Assembly (NCBI RefSeq): GCF_000332095.2
Contig: NZ_KI913949.1
Location: 4,452,627-4,499,227, forward strand
Source of the DNA: Leptolyngbya sp. PCC 6406
GTDB taxonomy: Bacteria > Cyanobacteriota > Cyanobacteriia > Phormidesmidales > Phormidesmidaceae
DNA: 46,601 bases
Reading direction: 5' to 3'
The notes beneath the pieces were generated by a model. The model was not told the origin of the DNA. It did not search any database and saw only the letters and a program-made list of their open reading frames with translations. How positions within the stretch are numbered: position 1 is the stretch's first letter; every line of letters begins with the position of its first letter. Shown here one piece after another: positions 42,781 to 46,601 of this stretch. The translations under genes and the position numbers were made by a program.

Positions 42781-44481
42781 ATGCGCAAACTGTTGGTTGT
42801 TGAAGATCAGGGCATCTCCCGCCAAGCTCGGGTCCAAATGTTGGAAGAGCAGAGCTTTGAGGTGATGACGGCAGCAACCGCAGAAGCAGGTATTCAAACC
42901 GCCCGCCAGTATTCCCCCGATTTGATTCTGTGCAGCCTAGACCTCAGCGGCGGGGACAATACCCACCTCCTGCATCTGATCACGAATAAAAGTGACTTGG
43001 TGGCACTGCCCATTATTGTGCTGACCAACCGTAGCGATCGCGATTATGGGAGGCAATGCGCCACCCTCGGAGCCGATGATTGTCTAGTGACCCCCTTCAG
43101 CGATGGAGACTTGCTAGAGGCCATCGCTGCCCGCCTGCGAAAACAGGACGCTCTCACCCAGCGTTACAACACCCTCATGCGCCACACAGCGGAGCGGCTA
43201 AATCGGCTATCCCACTATGACAGCCTGACGGATTTACCTAACCATCACCTCCTGCGCCAGCGTCTAATGCAGGCGGTTCAGCGGGCCGCCCTCGGGAAAC
43301 AGCACGTCGCTCTCCTGTCCATTAGCCTGGATCGCCTGCGGCAAATTAATAACACCCTGGGCTACCCCGCTGGAGACACTCTCCTGCGGGCTGCCGCCCG
43401 CCGATTGCAGGGTATTCTGCCCCGATCCAGCGCCCTAGCTCGCCTGACAGGAAACCAGTTCGCCATCATTTTGCCCGCTCCCCCCGATGCCGCTGCTGTT
43501 CAACTCATTGCCGAAGACATTATCGACTGCCTCTCTCGTTCCTTTTCCCTACCGGAGCAGGAGGTTTTTGTCACCACCAGCATCGGTATTGCTCTGTTTC
43601 CCGAAAATACCCAAGACATCAGCACTCTACTGCGTCAGGCCGACGCCGCTCTGGATTGGGCCAAACAGCAGAAGAGTAACTATTGTCAGTTCTACCGTTC
43701 TGACATGCCCGTGGTGTCGGGGGATGAACTGCAACTGGAGACCTGGCTGCGCTACGCCCTCAAGCGCCAAGAGTTTCAGGTCTATTACCAGCCCAAGCAA
43801 ACCCTCATGACTGGGCGCATCGAAGGGGCAGAGGCGCTGATTCGCTGGCGGCATCCTGACCATGGCTACATTTCCCCGGCCCGGTTTGTGCCTCTAGCGG
43901 AGGAGACGGGGCTGATTGTCCCGATTGGGGAATGGGTACTGCGTACAGTCTGCGAACAGGCGGCCCGCTGGCAGCAGCAAGGTCTACCTCCGGTGCAGGT
44001 GTCGGTCAATCTTTCCAGTGTCCAACTGAATCAGCCCCACCTCTGTAAAACCCTGGATCGCATCCTCAAGGACATCGGTCTGCCTGCCCACCATCTACAA
44101 CTGGAGGTAACGGAGACGGCCCTGATGCAGGATGTGGAGTCGGCCCTAGTGTTGCTGCACCAGTTTAAGGATTTGGGGGTACAGGTGGCGCTGGACGACT
44201 TTGGTACGGGTTACGCCTCCTTGGGCTATCTGCGCCAGCTTCCCATCGATACCCTCAAGATTGACACCTGCTTTGTGCGGGGGGTGACGGAGGATTGGAA
44301 AAATCAGATTATTTTGCGGCGCATTATTGCCCTGGCCCATGATCTAGATCTGGCGGTGGTTGCCGAGGGGGTGGAGCAGGTGGAGGAAATGGAACTGCTC
44401 AAAACCTACGGCTGCGATGCCATTCAGGGCTATTGGGTGGGGCTGCCCATGACTGCTGCTGAGTTGATCCAGCACCTTTAA
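42781..44481 (+). CDS. REC-GGDEF-EAL protein, probably an active c-di-GMP phosphodiesterase
   Basis: A 566-residue three-domain protein. REC (1-~120): the phosphoacceptor Asp is replaced by Ser52 (DLILCSLD) and the conserved Lys by Thr104 (VTPF), so it should not be phosphorylated. GGDEF (~145-310): the signature is TGNQF (223-227), so no cyclase activity is expected. EAL (~325-566): EAL at 351-353, N410, E442/E445, DDFGTG (D472, D473), K493, EGVE (529-532) and Q549 are all kept, so c-di-GMP hydrolysis is expected. It lies 37 bp after aroA and may be co-transcribed with it. Together with ComFB and PilT it suggests c-di-GMP control of pili. Confidence 0.93.
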   Translation: MRKLLVVEDQGISRQARVQMLEEQSFEVMTAATAEAGIQTARQYSPDLILCSLDLSGGDNTHLLHLITNKSDLVALPIIVLTNRSDRDYGRQCATLGADDCLVTPFSDGDLLEAIAARLRKQDALTQRYNTLMRHTAERLNRLSHYDSLTDLPNHHLLRQRLMQAVQRAALGKQHVALLSISLDRLRQINNTLGYPAGDTLLRAAARRLQGILPRSSALARLTGNQFAIILPAPPDAAAVQLIAEDIIDCLSRSFSLPEQEVFVTTSIGIALFPENTQDISTLLRQADAALDWAKQQKSNYCQFYRSDMPVVSGDELQLETWLRYALKRQEFQVYYQPKQTLMTGRIEGAEALIRWRHPDHGYISPARFVPLAEETGLIVPIGEWVLRTVCEQAARWQQQGLPPVQVSVNLSSVQLNQPHLCKTLDRILKDIGLPAHHLQLEVTETALMQDVESALVLLHQFKDLGVQVALDDFGTGYASLGYLRQLPIDTLKIDTCFVRGVTEDWKNQIILRRIIALAHDLDLAVVAEGVEQVEEMELLKTYGCDAIQGYWVGLPMTAAELIQHL

Positions 44482-44491
44482 GGGTCTGGGC

Positions 44492-44510
44492 ATTTACCTT
44501 TTCTTTACTT
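44492..44510 (+). promoter_or_regulatory. Candidate Pho box upstream of pstCA
   Basis: ATTTACCT (44492-44499), a 3-nt gap, CTTTACTT (44503-44510): two 8-mers with the exact cyanobacterial Pho-box spacing and two mismatches each from CTTAACCT, about 95 nt before the phosphate-permease ATG. Confidence 0.4.
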
Positions 44511-44603
44511 TGGGGGGATAAGGTCGGAGGAGGAGGGGAAAATCTGCCCGTTTTTTGATGCATCGGATGAATTCTATAGCTGAATCCTCTAGCGCCCTTG
44601 GTG

Positions 44604-46511
44604 ATGCCTGTTTCCCCTAAGTCATTGCGATCATTGCAATTCGAGTCTCAAGTGTTTGAACCCATTGCCCCCTGGAGCCAGCGTTGGTCAGAGCGGGCCA
44701 CGGTGGCGATTCTGGCGGTGGCTGGGACGTTGCCCCTGCTGGTAATTGGGGGAATTCTGGCGGTTTTCATCTACCAGAGTTGGCTGTTTTTTCAAGAAAT
44801 TTCCCTCTGGCAGTTTCTGACGGAGACTCGCTGGACGCCGCTGTTTTCAACTCAGCAGTTTGGCATTGTGGTACTGCTGAGTGGCACGGTGATGGTGAGT
44901 GCGATCGCACTTTTAGTTGCCCTGCCTTTGGGATTGTTATCTGCCATCTATCTGAGCGAGTACGCCCCGCCGCTGGTGCGACGGCTGATTAAGCCCGTGC
45001 TAGAAACCCTGTCGGGGGTACCTACCATTGTCTATGGCTACTTTGCCCTGCTGTTTGTAACCCCCCAATTGCAGCGGATCTTCCTCGGTATGGCGGTTTT
45101 CAATAGCCTCAGTGCAGGCTTGGTCACGGGGTTATTGATCATTCCCATTGTGGCCAGCCTGAGCGAAGATGCTTTGCGGGCGGTGCCCACAGCCCAGCGG
45201 CAAGCAGCCTTTGCCTGCGGCCTGACCCGATATGAAACCATTACCCGGCTGCTGGTTCCAGCGGCCCTACCGGGGATTATTGCCTCCTTTACCCTGGCGG
45301 CCTCCCGCGCCCTAGGAGAAACCATGATTGCAGCGGTGGCAGCAGGTCAAACCCCCCAACTCACCCTGAATCCCCTCATTCCCGCCAGTACGATGACGGC
45401 CTTCATTGTCCAGGTGAGTTTGGGGGATGTGCCAACGGAGAGCCTGATTTTCCGCACAATTTTTGCCGTGGGTATGACCCTTTTTCTGCTGACCCTGGCC
45501 CTGAATACAGTGGGTAATACGCTGGTTCACCGCTACCGGCGCTTTACCGAGGGGCAGAGTTTACCTACGGCAGCGGTGTCTGCGGACCCCACTGCCCTGC
45601 CCCCACAGGTGCTGGATATCCAACCATCGGGGGACTTTGTGGTGCGATGGCCCTGGCGACAACTGTGCGATCGCATTTTTGCCCTATTGGGATTGGGGGC
45701 GTCCTTAGTAGGGCCAATATTCTTCGCCCTGCTGGTGCTGGTTACCTTTCGCAGTGGTCTGGCGGAACTGAACTGGCAATTTCTGACCAGTTTTACCTCC
45801 CGCAACCCCGAACAAGCCGGGGTTCTGGCGGCCCTAGCCGGGACATTGTGGCTGCTGGGGTTGACGGCCCTGCTGGCCATTCCCCTAGGCTTAGCCGCCG
45901 CCATTTATCTAGAGGAATATGGCCGGGACGGACTTTGGAATCGGTTTGTGGAGATTAATCTGGCCAATGCCACGGCGATTCCCGGCATTCTCTACGGGCT
46001 GTTGGGCTTAGCCGTCTTTGCGCGGGCACTGGGGTGGTTTACCGGAGGCCGTACCCTGATTTCCGCCGCTCTGATCATGACACTGCTAGTACTACCCCTA
46101 TTGATCACTGCCTCCCGATCGGCCCTGCAATCGGTGCCCCCCACCCTGAAGAAAGGCGGCTATGCCATGGGCATGAGCCGGTGGCAGGTGACCTGGCACA
46201 TCACTCTACCCACCGCGCTCCCCGATCTGATTACAGGGATGGGGCTCGCCCTATCGCGGGTGCTGGGGGAAACTTCCCCCTTGATTGCCCTAGGCACCGT
46301 CGATTTCATCACCTTTATCCCTACCCCCAATCTCGATGGTCTACGCTCCCCCTTTACCACCCTGACAACCCAGATCTTTTTCTGGCTGTCCCGCCCCCAA
46401 CCCGCCTTTCAAGCCAAGGCAGCCGCAGCGGTGCTGTTGCTTGGGTTGATTGGCCTAGCCATGAATGGACTAGCTGGAATCCTGCGCGATCGCCTAAGGG
46501 CATCGCTTTAG
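44604..46511 (+). CDS. Phosphate ABC transporter permease, PstC-PstA fusion
   Basis: One 635-residue polypeptide containing both transmembrane subunits of the Pst high-affinity phosphate importer. Residues ~20-320 match PstC: YQSWLFFQEISLWQFLTETRWTP, VVLLSGTVMVSAIALLVALP, SGVPTIVYGYFALLFV, and the EAA loop near ASFTLAASRALGETMIAAV. A linker (~320-355) follows. Residues ~356-630 match PstA: NWQFLTSFTSRNPEQAGVLA, NATAIPGILYGLLGLAVFAR, and the EAA loop RVLGETSPLIALG. The ATG at 44604 is chosen over TTG/GTG just upstream. No frameshift is needed; the frame is continuous. pstS and pstB are not in the window, but pstB could follow beyond its end. Confidence 0.93.
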   Translation: MPVSPKSLRSLQFESQVFEPIAPWSQRWSERATVAILAVAGTLPLLVIGGILAVFIYQSWLFFQEISLWQFLTETRWTPLFSTQQFGIVVLLSGTVMVSAIALLVALPLGLLSAIYLSEYAPPLVRRLIKPVLETLSGVPTIVYGYFALLFVTPQLQRIFLGMAVFNSLSAGLVTGLLIIPIVASLSEDALRAVPTAQRQAAFACGLTRYETITRLLVPAALPGIIASFTLAASRALGETMIAAVAAGQTPQLTLNPLIPASTMTAFIVQVSLGDVPTESLIFRTIFAVGMTLFLLTLALNTVGNTLVHRYRRFTEGQSLPTAAVSADPTALPPQVLDIQPSGDFVVRWPWRQLCDRIFALLGLGASLVGPIFFALLVLVTFRSGLAELNWQFLTSFTSRNPEQAGVLAALAGTLWLLGLTALLAIPLGLAAAIYLEEYGRDGLWNRFVEINLANATAIPGILYGLLGLAVFARALGWFTGGRTLISAALIMTLLVLPLLITASRSALQSVPPTLKKGGYAMGMSRWQVTWHITLPTALPDLITGMGLALSRVLGETSPLIALGTVDFITFIPTPNLDGLRSPFTTLTTQIFFWLSRPQPAFQAKAAAAVLLLGLIGLAMNGLAGILRDRLRASL

Positions 46512-46537
46512 GACAGAAAGGCAGAAGACAGCAAGCG

Positions 46538-46601
46538 ACTGGGTAGGGCGGGTTTTGAGCCTCCCATTTGGGATTCCCCAGTAGACACGAGCTAAACCCG
46601 C
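46538..46601 (-). repeat. 64-bp dispersed repeat, right copy
   Basis: Exact reverse complement of 143-206. The window ends at the last base of the match, so the sequence was probably cut at this repeat. Confidence 0.85.

Noticed and set aside
1-46601. tRNA, rRNA or known small RNAs
   Set aside because: No cloverleaf ends, rRNA blocks or convincing Yfr-type motif were seen; an ACTCCTCAC-like string near 2011 lies within the MlaE gene.

Overview
The window looks like one 46.6-kb stretch, probably a whole contig, of a cyanobacterial chromosome. The evidence is psbA (photosystem II D1), a carboxysome shell protein of the CcmK3/4 type, BtpA, a cyanobacterial-type VKOR-thioredoxin fusion, ComFB, a KaiB-like domain protein, the FO-synthase subunit CofG and a very high density of the HIP1 octamer GCGATCGC. 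D1 is 353 residues long, the chloroplast length, and lacks about seven residues of the C-terminal tail usual in cyanobacteria. A similar shortening was described for Prochlorothrix, so a Prochlorothrix- or Leptolyngbya-like organism is a reasonable but unproven guess. The first and last ~64 bases are inverted copies of one repeat, which suggests that the assembly broke in a dispersed repeat.

Layout. 1-4.0 kb: low-complexity repeats, a membrane protein, an MlaE-type lipid permease, a secreted protein and a CcmK paralogue. 4.2-6.8 kb: psbA with a readable promoter and terminator, divergent from cofG. 6.8-11.7 kb: a repeat-rich accessory block holding a small antitoxin-like gene, a conserved small gene and a two-gene module (P-loop ATPase plus STAND-like TPR protein). 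11.7-18 kb: a motility/signalling block with a KaiB-like protein, PilT, two convergent histidine-kinase-like proteins with complementary defects, and ComFB. 18.6-24 kb: a hydrolase-like protein, acetolactate synthase with a C-terminal zinc ribbon, an FtsL-like protein and the division transpeptidase FtsI. 24-29 kb: VKOR, a GNAT enzyme overlapping a membrane-anchored protein with a BpsA-like (branched polyamine synthase) C-terminal domain, and BtpA. 29-34 kb: a methyltransferase and a divergent Crp-like regulator/sodium symporter pair enclosed by inverted mobile elements. 34.3-38.5 kb: a 1400-residue caspase-STAND-WD40 protein. 38.8-40.1 kb: two AT-richer, probably acquired genes (DJ-1/PfpI, GNAT). 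40.4-46.5 kb: uracil-DNA glycosylase, a frameshifted aroA, a REC-GGDEF-EAL protein whose first two domains look dead, and a PstC-PstA fusion permease.

The strongest non-gene signal is a set of about a dozen short (59-266 bp) elements that begin and end in CTAG, many with terminal inverted repeats, often joined end to end by sharing one CTAG. At four places the outer CTAG also supplies the TAG stop codon of the neighbouring gene (comFB, ftsI, a methyltransferase, the caspase gene). CTAG is the known target of IS630-type transposases, so these are probably IS630-related MITEs. Candidates for undescribed biology are the reciprocal histidine-kinase pair (14.25-17.3 kb), the membrane-anchored BpsA-like protein (25.8-27.9 kb), the ATPase/TPR module (8.2-11.3 kb) and the CTAG element system.
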